Shown here piece by piece: positions 34,554-43,868 of a stretch of 64,000 nucleotides of DNA. Made by a program: the position numbers and the translations under genes. Below the pieces are notes generated by a model. The model ran no database searches, was not told where the DNA came from, and saw only the letters and a program-made list of their open reading frames with translations. The DNA is from an uncultured Myxococcales bacterium (lineage in GTDB: Bacteria > Myxococcota > Myxococcia > Myxococcales > Myxococcaceae): assembly GCA_937980205.1 (NCBI GenBank), contig CALJKW010000021.1, positions 310,001 to 374,000 on the forward strand, written 5' to 3'. Every line of letters starts with the position of its first letter. Positions within the stretch are counted from its first letter, which is position 1.

Positions 34554-36361
34554 CTCGCCGCCTTGGAAAACTCTGCGAGCGCTGCCTCGGCCTTCGCCAG
34601 GTCGAGGCTCCGTCGGTAGAACGGAGAGCTAGTCGCCAGGTCGCTGGGAGCGTCGAACGCGATCAACTGCCCGGCTTCGAAGACCATGAGCCGATCGCAA
34701 TTGCGCACCAGGCTCATGCGGTGCGCCACGATGAAGATCGTCATCGAGCCATGGAGCGCCGACAGCGTCTTCTGAATTGCCTGCTCTGAGATCGGGTCCA
34801 GCGCGCTGGTGGGCTCGTCGAGGATCAGCACGTCCGGCGCGCCGGCAAGCGCCCGGGCAATCGCAATTCTCTGCCGTTGCCCACCCGAGAGGTCACTTCC
34901 CGCCACCCCGAGGTCGGTGGAGTAGCCGTTTGGAAGCTGGGCGATCACATCTTCCAGATGCGCTTGGCGCGCGGCTTCGCGGACCTGGTCGTCGGAGATC
35001 GAGTCTCGAAAGAAGCGGATGTTTTCCATCACCGTGCCCGTCGCGAGTACCGGGTCTTGGGGCACGTAGGCGATGCGTCGGTACCAGCTGCGCGGGTCGA
35101 AGTCCGAGAGTGATGCTCCATTCACCCGTACCGTGCCCTGCTGGGGCGTCAGCAAACCGAGAAGGATCTTGATGAGCGTCGACTTTCCCGCCCCCGAAGG
35201 TCCGATGACTCCGATGAGCTCACCGCGGCGTACGTCGAAAGAGAGATTCGTCAGTGCCGCGCGATCCCCTTTGTATGAGAACGTGACTTCCGTTGCTCCC
35301 AAGGTGGCGACAGGCGGGGCCTTGAGCTCACGCTGCGGAAGCGCCGCCGAGGAAAATTCGTCGAGCGTCCGGCGCAGCAAATCCAGGTACACAGCTCTCG
35401 ACACGATGGCCTGCTGGAGCGACTGGAGTGACTGCGTGTACGACGCGACCCGAAGAAGCAGAAGCACCGTAATGCCCAATTGCTCGACCTGCGCCAGCTT
35501 CAGGGAAATGACGAAGGCCAGCGCCCCGAGGACGAGCAGCATGACGACCGACTGATAGATCGGAGCGATCAATCGCTGCGCGAACAGAAACGCAAATCCG
35601 CGACTGCGGGCATCTTGCGCGAGCTTTTCGGCGGCCTGCTTGACCGGTCCGGAGACGTCGAAGGCCTCGATCTCTCTCGACAGTAGGACGGTCTCGTTGA
35701 CCTGGCGCGCGTAAGTGCCGTTGACCGCCACTTCGTCGACCGACAGGCGTCGAACCCACCTGGCGATCGGGCGGAGCGCGAACGACATCACCGCGGCCAC
35801 CGAGACCAGACATAACGCGTAGATCGGGTTGAGCAGGAACGCCGACCCGACGAGCACGACGACGCTGACCAGGGCGCTAACCGCAACCGCGAGACTGGTC
35901 AGCACCACTGCTGACCGATCGACGAATGCGGTCAGGGTGTTCTGCATGTCCGCGGCTCGCACGGCGCTCTTCTTCGACCATGCCGCGTCTATGAACGACG
36001 ACATGATCTGCTTGCGCGTGATGACGGTGTAGTCGGCGCTCACGCGGGCGGCGAGGTACCCCGCTGAGGAGTCGGCCACGAAGCGGACGAGCACGATCGC
36101 TGCGCCGGCCGTGGCGAGCGAGATCGGGGCGACGTCGAGGTGAAGGTTGAAGCGCGGCCAATCGATCGCGTGGCTCGTCTTCCCTTCCGCCACGAGCTTC
36201 CCGAGCAGAACGATGATCGAGATCGCGAATACTTCGAGGATTGCGGCCACCGACGAGGCGGCACCCAGCGCCCCGATCCAGGGAAGCCAAGGCCGATACG
36301 TGCGTATCAGCAATGGAACGACCGGCCCCGTGGAGTCGCGCGACGGTGTGACGATGTTCAT
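34550..36361 (-). CDS. ABC transporter permease-ATPase fusion (MsbA/PglK-type flippase)
   Basis: A 603-residue half-transporter with six membrane helices (about 25-310) and an ATPase with Walker A GPSGAGKST (about 386-394), signature LSGGQRQRIAIARAL (about 487-501), Walker B VLILDEPTSALD and H-loop VAHRM. This architecture flips lipid-linked sugars (PglK/WlaB) or lipid A. It is the only sugar-export candidate in the window, as no Wzx flippase is visible. The gene is transcribed against its neighbours, with 249 bases upstream holding the promoters for it and for the pseB operon. Confidence 0.88.
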   Translation of the reverse strand: MNIVTPSRDSTGPVVPLLIRTYRPWLPWIGALGAASSVAAILEVFAISIIVLLGKLVAEGKTSHAIDWPRFNLHLDVAPISLATAGAAIVLVRFVADSSAGYLAARVSADYTVITRKQIMSSFIDAAWSKKSAVRAADMQNTLTAFVDRSAVVLTSLAVAVSALVSVVVLVGSAFLLNPIYALCLVSVAAVMSFALRPIARWVRRLSVDEVAVNGTYARQVNETVLLSREIEAFDVSGPVKQAAEKLAQDARSRGFAFLFAQRLIAPIYQSVVMLLVLGALAFVISLKLAQVEQLGITVLLLLRVASYTQSLQSLQQAIVSRAVYLDLLRRTLDEFSSAALPQRELKAPPVATLGATEVTFSYKGDRAALTNLSFDVRRGELIGVIGPSGAGKSTLIKILLGLLTPQQGTVRVNGASLSDFDPRSWYRRIAYVPQDPVLATGTVMENIRFFRDSISDDQVREAARQAHLEDVIAQLPNGYSTDLGVAGSDLSGGQRQRIAIARALAGAPDVLILDEPTSALDPISEQAIQKTLSALHGSMTIFIVAHRMSLVRNCDRLMVFEAGQLIAFDAPSDLATSSPFYRRSLDLAKAEAALAEFSKAAS

Positions 36362-36610
36362 CTGCTACGCCACATCCGCGATTTGTCCCCGAGCGTCAAC
36401 CCATGGCCAGGTAGGTGCGGCGCGTCTGCAGTAACGCTCGACCCGTGGGCCCGCTCGAATGCACGGCGGGCTTGCGGGTACGGAGCCTGGAAAATCATGC
36501 GCGGAGTGCGTAAAGGGACCTCGATGCACCCGCGGTCCCCCACCAGTCACTTGTTCACCGGAGCACCGAACGCGTAAGTACCTTCCGCGTCGAGATTCCG
36601 GGACTCCCCC

Positions 36611-37654
36611 ATGACTTCGGTTCAGTACCTAGAGGGCAAAGTCGTTCTCGTTACCGGCGCTGCCGGCACGATCGGAAGCGCCCTGTGTGAGCGCCTGGCT
36701 TCAATAGCGAAGGCCGTGCGATGCCTCGATCACTCGGAGAACGAGCTTTTCTTCCTGCACCAGCGGCTCGCCGGAAAGGGCGCGATCGCACCGTTTCTCG
36801 GCGATGTGCGCGATCTCGATCGACTGCGCTTCGCGATGAGCGGGGTCGACGTCGTCTTTCACACCGCAGCGCTCAAGCACGTGGGCCTCGGCGAGTACAA
36901 CCCGTTCGAGGTGGTACAGACCAACCTCCAGGGCTTGAACAACATCATCCGTGCCGCACTTGATGCGAACGTCGAGCGCGTGGTGTTCACCTCGTCCGAC
37001 AAGGCCGTAAACCCGACGAACGTGATGGGCGCCTCGAAGATGATGGGCGAACGACTCATCGCCGCTGCCAACGAGATTCGCGGCGGCAAGCGAACGCGCT
37101 TCTCGGCGGTGCGATTCGGCAACGTCATCGGGTCCCGTGGCTCGGTGGTGCCGGTGTTCGCGGGGCAGCTGCTCCGTGGTGAGCGCTTGACGCTGACTGA
37201 CGAGGGCATGACCCGCTACGTGATGACCATCGCCGAAGCGGCGGCGCTGGTCTTCGAGGCGGGCTCGCGGATGAAGGGCGGCGAGACGTTCGTCACCAAG
37301 ATGCGGGCGCTGAGGGTGGTCGACCTCGCGCACGCGATGGCCAGGCTGCTGATCAACAAGCCTGCCGACCTCGCGATCATTGGGGCGCGCCATGGCGAGA
37401 AGCTCTTTGAAGAGCTCATTTCGATCGATGAGATGAGCCGCAGCGTCGAGCTCGAGCGGCTTCTGGTGGTGCTGTCACCCACTGCGCCCGACTTCGGGGG
37501 GGCAACACGCGAGAGCTTCCCCGAGGCGAAGCCCGTTACGCGCGAGTGGCACTCGGGCAAGGACCGCCTGATGTCGCGCGATGAGGTGGTGAGCTACCTG
37601 CTCGAGGGCAAGATCCTCGAGCCGTTCAAGGTCCCGGGAGCCACGCTGTCGTGA
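36611..37654 (+). CDS. pseB: UDP-N-acetylglucosamine 4,6-dehydratase (PseB/FlaA1 type)
   Basis: A 347-residue SDR. NAD motif VTGAAGTIGS (about 14-23), ALKHVGLGEYNPFEVVQTN and SSDKAVNPTNVMGASK (about 126-141), in which Met replaces the usual catalytic Tyr, are diagnostic of the FlaA1/PseB/CapD group. It takes UDP-GlcNAc to the 4-keto-6-deoxy sugar, the first step towards pseudaminic acid; in a legionaminic route the non-inverting form would serve. It opens a roughly 9 kb operon; the next gene starts in a GTGA overlap. Confidence 0.88.
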   Translation: MTSVQYLEGKVVLVTGAAGTIGSALCERLASIAKAVRCLDHSENELFFLHQRLAGKGAIAPFLGDVRDLDRLRFAMSGVDVVFHTAALKHVGLGEYNPFEVVQTNLQGLNNIIRAALDANVERVVFTSSDKAVNPTNVMGASKMMGERLIAAANEIRGGKRTRFSAVRFGNVIGSRGSVVPVFAGQLLRGERLTLTDEGMTRYVMTIAEAAALVFEAGSRMKGGETFVTKMRALRVVDLAHAMARLLINKPADLAIIGARHGEKLFEELISIDEMSRSVELERLLVVLSPTAPDFGGATRESFPEAKPVTREWHSGKDRLMSRDEVVSYLLEGKILEPFKVPGATLS

Positions 37655-38676
37655 GGTGCCTAGTCACCGGGGGGGCAGGCTTCATCGGTCGCTGGGTGGT
37701 CGAGCGACTCCTCGAAGCCGGTCATCAGGTGAAGGCCGTCGACGACCTGTCGAACGGCAGGCGCGAGAACCTCAAGGCGCTCGAGCGGCACGCGGGCTGG
37801 TTGGGGCTGGTCGAGGGCGACCTCGTGGACGCCAGGGTGCTTGAACCGCTCTTCGCTGGCGAGCCGTGGGACCTGGTGCTCCACCTCGGTGCGTCGATTC
37901 ACGTGCAGAAGTCGATCGACACCCCCGAGCCCACGTTCCGCAACGACGCCATTGGCACGTTCCGTGTGCTCGAGGCGTGTCGGCGGCAGTATTTCTCGCT
38001 CAACGGGCTCGACGTCTCGGCACAGAAGTTCGACTTCGATCGCGATGTGCCGAAGCTCAAAGACCGTCGGCCTCGGGTCGCGGTGATGTCGACATGCATG
38101 GTGTACGACCTGGCGGGCGGCGAGGCGATTCGCGAGTCGCATCCCTATCGGCCAGCCTCACCATATGCCGCCGCGAAGATCGGCGCGGACATGCTGGCCC
38201 TCTCGTACTTCCACGCGTACCGGATGCCGGTCACGGTGGTACGGCCGTTCAACACCTACGGGCCTTTTCAGAAGAGCAACTCGGAAGGCGGCGTGGTTTC
38301 GATTTTCTTGAAGCGTGACCTGTCGAGCGAGCCGCTGCAGGTGAAGGGCTCGGGCCAGCAGACGCGCGATCTGCTCTATGTCGAAGACTGCGCCGAGTTT
38401 GTGGTGAGCGCCGCGGTATCCGAGAAGACCGAGGGACGCGTGGTAAACGCGGGTACTGGCCGTGACGTTTCGGTGAACGAGCTCGCGAAGCTCTGCTGCT
38501 CGAAGGGCAACCGCACCGAGAACGTGCCGCACGATCACCCGCAGGCCGAGATCATGCGGCTGTGTTGCGACGCCTCGCTTGCGAAGTCGCTGATCGGCTG
38601 GCAGCCCAAAGTGACACTGGAAGAGGGAATCGCACGCACCCGCGCGTGGCTGGCCGAAAACCGCTGGGCCTGGTGA
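37651..38676 (+). CDS. NAD-dependent sugar epimerase/dehydratase (extended SDR)
   Basis: A 341-residue SDR with TGGAGFIGR (6-14), VDDLSNGRREN typical of GalE/dTDP-sugar enzymes, a Ser-Thr-Cys site in MSTCMVYD and Tyr172/Lys176 in SPYAAAK. The insert NGLDVSAQKFDFDRD after the fourth strand is unusual. The substrate is unclear; its place between pseB and pseC suggests an epimerisation or second dehydration of the 4-keto sugar, an activity not needed in the standard pseudaminic pathway. GTG start. Confidence 0.82.
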   Translation: MRCLVTGGAGFIGRWVVERLLEAGHQVKAVDDLSNGRRENLKALERHAGWLGLVEGDLVDARVLEPLFAGEPWDLVLHLGASIHVQKSIDTPEPTFRNDAIGTFRVLEACRRQYFSLNGLDVSAQKFDFDRDVPKLKDRRPRVAVMSTCMVYDLAGGEAIRESHPYRPASPYAAAKIGADMLALSYFHAYRMPVTVVRPFNTYGPFQKSNSEGGVVSIFLKRDLSSEPLQVKGSGQQTRDLLYVEDCAEFVVSAAVSEKTEGRVVNAGTGRDVSVNELAKLCCSKGNRTENVPHDHPQAEIMRLCCDASLAKSLIGWQPKVTLEEGIARTRAWLAENRWAW

Positions 38677-38685
38677 GGGCATTTG

Positions 38686-39864
38686 ATGCTCCCGTACGGC
38701 AGGCAGTTGATCGAGGACGATGACGTCGAGGCTGTGGCAGCTCAGCTGCGCAGTGACTCGCTGACCCAGGGCCCGACGGTCGCGAAGTTCGAGCAGGCGC
38801 TATGCGCGGTGACGGGTGCCAAGCACGCAGTCGCCGTCTCGTCGGGCACGGCTGCCCTGCACCTGGCCTGCTTGGTCGCCGGGGTCGGCAGCGGGGACCG
38901 GGGCATCACGTCGGCCATCACGTTTGTCGCCTCGGCGAACTGCGTGCGTTACGCGGGCGGCAAGCCGTTCTTCACCGACGTCGACCCGGCCACGGGGCAC
39001 ATGTCGCTCGAGTCGTTGCGCGAGGTGGTTCGCGCGGGCCCCGCGCCCAAGGTCATCATCCCGGTCGACTTCTCGGGCAGCGTCGCCGACCTCGAAGGCG
39101 TGCAGGCCGTGGCGCGGGAGTGCGGCGCCAAGGTCATCGAAGACGCGGCTCATTCGCTGGGTGCGACGTACGCCGGTGGCCGCTTCCGTGCCGGGTCCTG
39201 CACGCACTCCGACTTCGCGATCCTTTCGTTTCACCCGGTGAAGCACATCACCACGGGCGAAGGTGGCGCGATTCTCACCAACGACGCGACCGCGTTCGAG
39301 CGGCTGATGATGCTGCGCACCCACGGCATCACCAAAGAGCCAGCGAGGCTCACCGTTCAGGACGAGGGCCCCTGGTACCACGAGCAGCAGGCGCTGGGTT
39401 TCCACTACCGGCTCAACGATCTGCAGTGCGCGCTGGGGCTCTCGCAGCTCAAGAAGCTCAACCGGTTCGTGACCCGACGCCGTGCGCTCGCCGCACGCTA
39501 CGACGCTGCGTTTGCCGATAAGCGGTTTCAGGGGGCGCTGGCGCCGCTGCAGGTCCCGCGGGAAGTCGACTCGGCGTATCACCTTTATGTCATCCGCCTG
39601 CTCGCTCGGGCAGGTGAGACGAACGCCGAGGTCGCGGTGCGCCGCAGGGCCATGTTCGAGGGTCTGCGGCAGAAGCAGATCGCGCCGCAGGTCCATTACA
39701 TCCCGGTATACCGGCAGCCCGACTTCAAGGCCGCCGGCCTGGGCGCGGGCAGCTTCCCGGGCGCCGACACGTACTACTCCGGCTGCCTGAGCCTGCCGAT
39801 GTTCCCGGCGATGCGTGACGAGGATGTCGACGAGGTGGTGCGCGCTGTCGGAGCGCTGCTCTGA
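38686..39864 (+). CDS. pseC: UDP-4-keto-sugar aminotransferase (PseC/DegT family)
   Basis: A 392-residue PLP enzyme that aminates C4 of the 4-keto-6-deoxy sugar with glutamate. The start LPYGRQLIEDDDVEAV and DSLTQGPTVAKFEQAL match PseC closely. PLP motifs are SSGTAALHLA, FSGSVADLEG, EDAAHSLGA and the Lys186 aldimine site in HPVKHITTGEGG. ATG at 38686 (a TTG three bases earlier is possible). The stop overlaps pseG (TGATG). Confidence 0.9.
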   Translation: MLPYGRQLIEDDDVEAVAAQLRSDSLTQGPTVAKFEQALCAVTGAKHAVAVSSGTAALHLACLVAGVGSGDRGITSAITFVASANCVRYAGGKPFFTDVDPATGHMSLESLREVVRAGPAPKVIIPVDFSGSVADLEGVQAVARECGAKVIEDAAHSLGATYAGGRFRAGSCTHSDFAILSFHPVKHITTGEGGAILTNDATAFERLMMLRTHGITKEPARLTVQDEGPWYHEQQALGFHYRLNDLQCALGLSQLKKLNRFVTRRRALAARYDAAFADKRFQGALAPLQVPREVDSAYHLYVIRLLARAGETNAEVAVRRRAMFEGLRQKQIAPQVHYIPVYRQPDFKAAGLGAGSFPGADTYYSGCLSLPMFPAMRDEDVDEVVRAVGALL

Positions 39865-40904
39865 TGACCGGCGCGCTGCTCATTCGCGTCGACGGCGGCT
39901 CAGACCTCGGGCTAGGGCACGCGATGCGCATGCTCGCCCTGGGCGAAGCGTGGGTCGGCGCCGGAGGGCGAGTGACCTATCTCGGCGCGCTGCCCGCCGG
40001 GGTTGTCGAGCGTGCGGCGCGCAGCGGGTGCACGGTGCTCGCTTCGGCAGCGCCTCGCGGGACTGCTGAAGACGCAGCAGCCACCCGCGCGACCGCCGAA
40101 AAGCTGGCGGCTGTCTGGGTTGTCGCTGATGGCTACGACTTCGACGAGGCATGGCAGCGGACGGTGAAGGCCAGCGGCGCGCGGCTCGCCATCGTCGACG
40201 ACAACGGCGAGAACGGGAGCTACGCGGCGGACGCCATCGTGAACGTGAACGTGCACGCAAGCGAGGCGCTCTACCCCCGACGGCCTGCAACCACGCAGTT
40301 GCTGCTCGGGCCACGCTATGCGCTCGTCCGCGCCGAGTTCGTTCGGGCGGCACGCGGCACGTCGACGATGCCGGTGCGAGCGACGAAGTGGCTGGTCACC
40401 ATGGGCGGAGCTGACCCCAGCGACGCGACGGGACGATTTCTCGACGCCGCGGCGAAGGGGGCTGGCGAGGGAATCACCATCGAGGTGCTGGTTGCCGAGT
40501 CGAACCCCCGGTGGCTGGCGCTTCAGCAGGTGGCGGCGCGTTCGGCGACGCCCATCGTGCTGACGCGGTCGCCACCAGACGTGAGCGTGCCGATGGGCCG
40601 CGCCGAGCTTGCGTTCAGCGCATCGGGCGGCACGGTCTGGGAGCTCGCAGTGGTCGGCGTTCCTGTGGCCGTGTTGACGGTCGCTGACAACCAACGGCGG
40701 CTCGCGACGCGGCTTCACGAGCTCGGCGCGGTCGAGTGGTTGGGTGATGCGGCATCCACCGAGCCATCGAGCTGGGTTCGCTCGGTGCAGACGCTTGCGG
40801 GGGACCTGTCCCGCCGTGCCGCGCTCGTCGAGCGCGCGCGCCAACAGGTCGATGGTGAGGGCGCGGCGCGCGTGGTGAATGTCCTTCGAGAGGTGAAACG
40901 CTGA
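39864..40904 (+). CDS. pseG: UDP-2,4-diacetamido-2,4,6-trideoxy-beta-L-altropyranose hydrolase
   Basis: A 346-residue GT-B-fold hydrolase that releases UDP before the PEP condensation. The N-terminal RVDGGSDLGLGHAMRML carries the catalytic His19, and IVDDNGENGSYAADAIVN, GPRYALVR and VTMGGADPSD are family marks; FSASGGTVWELAVVGVP is the nucleotide-binding loop. It sits between pseC and pseI by TGATG overlaps on both sides, the canonical order of the pathway. Confidence 0.92.
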   Translation: MTGALLIRVDGGSDLGLGHAMRMLALGEAWVGAGGRVTYLGALPAGVVERAARSGCTVLASAAPRGTAEDAAATRATAEKLAAVWVVADGYDFDEAWQRTVKASGARLAIVDDNGENGSYAADAIVNVNVHASEALYPRRPATTQLLLGPRYALVRAEFVRAARGTSTMPVRATKWLVTMGGADPSDATGRFLDAAAKGAGEGITIEVLVAESNPRWLALQQVAARSATPIVLTRSPPDVSVPMGRAELAFSASGGTVWELAVVGVPVAVLTVADNQRRLATRLHELGAVEWLGDAASTEPSSWVRSVQTLAGDLSRRAALVERARQQVDGEGAARVVNVLREVKR

Positions 40905-42430
40905 TGTTCGAGATCGCAGGCAAGCGCGTCGGCGGCGACGCACCCGTGTACTTCGTCGCCGAGCTTTCGGCGAACCACGGGAACAGCCTCGACAAGGCGC
41001 TGAAGACCATCGAGGCCGCGGCGATGGCGGGCGCCGACGCCATCAAGCTGCAGACCTATACGCCCGACACGCTCACGCTGAAGAGCGATGCCCCTCCGTT
41101 CGTGGTGAAGACGAAGAACGCCTGGGCGGGCCGCACGCTGCATGACCTCTACGCTGAGGCGATGACTCCGTGGGAGTGGCACCGCGAGCTGTTCGACGCC
41201 GCGAAGGCCCACGGCCTCGCATGTTTTTCGACCCCGTTCGATCACACCGCGGTGCAATTCCTCGGGGCGTTGTCGGCTCCGGCGTACAAAGTGGCGTCCT
41301 TCGAGCTCACTGACCTGCCGCTGGTCGAGTCGGTCGCCCGTATGGGCCGGCCGGTGATCATGTCGACCGGCATGGCGTCGCTGGGCGAGATCGAGGCGGC
41401 GGTTCAGACCTGTCTTGCGGCGGGCAATCGCGAGCTGGCGGTGCTGCGCTGCGTCTCCAACTACCCCGCCGACCCACGAACGATGGATTTGCGCAGCATG
41501 GGCATCTTGAACCAGCTCGGCGTGGTGGTCGGCCTGTCCGATCATACCCGCGACAACGTCGCGTCGATCACCGCGGTGTCACTGGGCGCGAAGCTGATCG
41601 AGAAGCACTTCATCGTCGATCGTGCCTGGGGTGGGCCAGACTCGTTCTTCTCGCTCGAGCCGGCCGAGTTCAAGCGACTGGTCGATGACGTGCGCACCAC
41701 CGAGGCGGCGCTAGGACGGGCGCGATTCGGCCCGTGCGCCGAGGAAAGCGGGAGCGTCGCCTTCCGCAGGTCGCTGTTCGTGGCGCGCGACGTGCCCGCG
41801 GGGGCGGTGCTGACCTGTGACGACGTGCGAAGCGTCCGACCGTCGATGGGGTTGCCGCCCAAGCACCTGCCCGAAGTGCTGGGCCGTACGGCGGCGCGCG
41901 CTCTGAAAGCAGCCGAGCCCCTCGCGTGGTCGATGGTTGGCGGGCCGCCGACCGGAACCGCCGTGGCACTGCGCAACGCCACTGCCGACGACGCGCGCTT
42001 GCTGCTCGACTGGCGCAACGACACACAGACGAGGCAGAGCTCGTGGTCGAGCGAGCCGGTGAGCCAGGTCGATCACGCACGGTGGATGGAGAAGACCCTC
42101 TCGTCGCGTGAACGCCTGTTGTTCGTGGCGCAGGTCGATCAGAAGCCGGTAGGGCAGGTGCGGCTCGACCTGTTGGGCAGCGGCCTCGCCGAGGTCTCCA
42201 TCACCGTAGCGCCCGAGTGCCGGGGCAAGGGCCTCGCCGCCGCGATGTTGCGGGCGGCGAACGACGCCGCCCTCGGTGCCGGCGTCACGACGCTCCGTGC
42301 GCAGATCAAGGTCGGCAACGAGAAAAGCGTGCGGGCGTTCAAGGCGGCCGGCTTCTACGGCTTCATCACCGACGAGCGCCCCGAAGGGCGCCGGCTCATC
42401 TGCGAGCGGAGGGTGGCGAGGTACCCTTGA
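40904..42430 (+). CDS. pseI: Pseudaminic acid synthase fused to a GNAT acetyltransferase (PseI-PseH)
   Basis: A 508-residue two-enzyme fusion. Residues 1 to about 345 are a NeuB/PseI synthase: AELSANHGNSLDKAL, ADAIKLQTYTPDT, STPFDHTAVQFL, STGMAS, GLSDHT, EKHFIVDRAWGGPDS, and a SAF domain (about 285-345). Residues about 350-505 are a GNAT acetyltransferase (LRNATADDARLLLDWRND, WMEKTLSSRERLLFV, APECRGKGLAAAML, GNEKSVRAFKAAGF) like PseH, which acetylates the 4-amino group two steps earlier. PseI and PseH are normally separate. A TTGA overlap leads into the next gene. Both halves look intact. Confidence 0.9.
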   Translation: MFEIAGKRVGGDAPVYFVAELSANHGNSLDKALKTIEAAAMAGADAIKLQTYTPDTLTLKSDAPPFVVKTKNAWAGRTLHDLYAEAMTPWEWHRELFDAAKAHGLACFSTPFDHTAVQFLGALSAPAYKVASFELTDLPLVESVARMGRPVIMSTGMASLGEIEAAVQTCLAAGNRELAVLRCVSNYPADPRTMDLRSMGILNQLGVVVGLSDHTRDNVASITAVSLGAKLIEKHFIVDRAWGGPDSFFSLEPAEFKRLVDDVRTTEAALGRARFGPCAEESGSVAFRRSLFVARDVPAGAVLTCDDVRSVRPSMGLPPKHLPEVLGRTAARALKAAEPLAWSMVGGPPTGTAVALRNATADDARLLLDWRNDTQTRQSSWSSEPVSQVDHARWMEKTLSSRERLLFVAQVDQKPVGQVRLDLLGSGLAEVSITVAPECRGKGLAAAMLRAANDAALGAGVTTLRAQIKVGNEKSVRAFKAAGFYGFITDERPEGRRLICERRVARYP

Positions 42431-43257
42431 AGCTCGGCCTGGGCACGGTGCAGTTCGGCCTCGACTACGGCATCTCGAACCAGGGGGGCGTCACTCCGCC
42501 GGCCGAGGTGGCGAAGATGCTCGCGCTCGCGGCGCGCGAGGGGGTGCACTGTCTCGATACCGCGCCGGCGTATGCGTCGAGCGAAGAGGTGCTCGGGGCG
42601 TCGCTCGCCCCCGAAGACGACTTCGAGATCGTCACCAAGACGCTGAAGGGCGCGTCCAGCGTCGAGGCTACCCTGCGACGCTCGCTCGAACGCCTTCACC
42701 GGCCGTCGGTGTACGGCCTGCTCGTGCATGACGCGGACTCGCTCGATGCCCCGATGTTCGCCGAGCTTCAGCGGGTCAAAGACCTCGGGCTGGTGCGGAA
42801 GATCGGGGTGAGCGTGTACACCGGCGCGCAGATCGACAGCACGCTCGAGCGGTTCCGCATCGATCTCGTTCAGGCGCCGGTGAGCCTTGTGGACCAGCGG
42901 CTCTTGCACGGTGGGCAGCTCGATCGCCTCAAAGAGCGCGGGGTAGAGATTCACGCACGTTCGGTATTTCTGCAGGGGCTGCTGTTGATGGAGCCAGCTT
43001 CCTTGCCCGCGCATTTCGCGGGCGTGAGGCCGAAGCTGCAGGCGCTTCGCGACCGTTTCGGCTCGATGCTCGAGGCATCGCTCGGCTGGGTGCTCTCGCT
43101 GCCTCAGGTCGACAGAGCGATCGTCGGTGCGACGACCGTTCGCGAGCTCGAGCAGCTGATCGCCGCAGCGCGCGCGCCGGCGGCCATCGAAGGTGCGAGC
43201 GCTCTGGCCTGGTCCGACGAGAACGTGCTCAACCCCGCCCGGTGGCCCAAGCGATGA
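42427..43257 (+). CDS. Aldo/keto reductase of the nonulosonic acid locus
   Basis: A 276-residue AKR barrel. The catalytic tetrad is visible in order: Asp and Tyr in LDTAPAYASSEEVLG, Lys in VTKT and His in LVHDAD. Similar short reductases occur in sugar-modification clusters, but the role in this one is unknown; reduction of a keto group on the sugar is the natural guess. The TTG start shares TTGA with the fusion gene stop, and its stop overlaps the hisH-like ATG. Confidence 0.85.
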   Translation: MKLGLGTVQFGLDYGISNQGGVTPPAEVAKMLALAAREGVHCLDTAPAYASSEEVLGASLAPEDDFEIVTKTLKGASSVEATLRRSLERLHRPSVYGLLVHDADSLDAPMFAELQRVKDLGLVRKIGVSVYTGAQIDSTLERFRIDLVQAPVSLVDQRLLHGGQLDRLKERGVEIHARSVFLQGLLLMEPASLPAHFAGVRPKLQALRDRFGSMLEASLGWVLSLPQVDRAIVGATTVRELEQLIAAARAPAAIEGASALAWSDENVLNPARWPKR

Positions 43258-43868
43258 TCGGCATCGTCGACATCGGGCTGTGCAACCTGCGTTCGGTCGA
43301 GAAGGCGGTGTACTCGCGTGGCGGTGACCCGGTGCTCGTCGATCGCCCCGAGGCGCTCGACGGAATCGAGCGCCTGATTCTGCCAGGGGTAGGCTCGTTC
43401 CGCGCCGCCTCTGAGCGCCTTCTGGCTTCAGGGCTGTCCGATGCGATCGTGAGGTTCGCCGCTGGTAAGCCGGTGCTCGGCATCTGCCTGGGGATGCAGC
43501 TGCTCGCAGGGTGGGGTGACGAGCACGGAGGAAGCGCCGGACTCGGTCTGATTCCTGGCCGGGTTCAGCGCCTCGAGCCCGGCGGAAGCCTTCGCGTGCC
43601 CCACATCGGCTGGAACACCGTCGAGCTCAGGCGTGCCCACCCCCTGTTCGCGAGGTTGAAGCCGCAGCGCGACTTCTACTTCGTACACAGCTTTCACCTG
43701 GTGCCCGAGGTGGCGAGCGACGTGGTGGCGACGACCGAGCATGGCGCAGCGTTCGTGAGCGCAGTGGCTCGTGGCAACGTCGCCGGCGTCCAGTTTCACC
43801 CCGAGAAGAGCCAGGTGAACGGCATGCGCGTCATCGAAGCCTTTCTCGACTGGCCAGGAGGCGGCTGA
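43254..43868 (+). CDS. HisH-like glutamine amidotransferase, copy 1
   Basis: A 204-residue class I glutaminase that releases ammonia from glutamine. The triad is complete: Cys78 in GICLGMQ, His182 and Glu184 in QFHPEKS. It pairs with the HisF-like protein encoded next to it with no spacer. In WbpG/PseA systems such pairs deliver ammonia for amidine formation; its place next to pseI and a WbpG-like gene, with no other histidine gene near, supports that role over histidine synthesis. Confidence 0.9.
   Translation: MIGIVDIGLCNLRSVEKAVYSRGGDPVLVDRPEALDGIERLILPGVGSFRAASERLLASGLSDAIVRFAAGKPVLGICLGMQLLAGWGDEHGGSAGLGLIPGRVQRLEPGGSLRVPHIGWNTVELRRAHPLFARLKPQRDFYFVHSFHLVPEVASDVVATTEHGAAFVSAVARGNVAGVQFHPEKSQVNGMRVIEAFLDWPGGG

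Noticed and set aside
36362..36610. A small gene between the ABC transporter and pseB
   Set aside because: Short frames on both strands have neither a ribosome site nor recognisable sequence; the stretch is better explained as a divergent promoter region.
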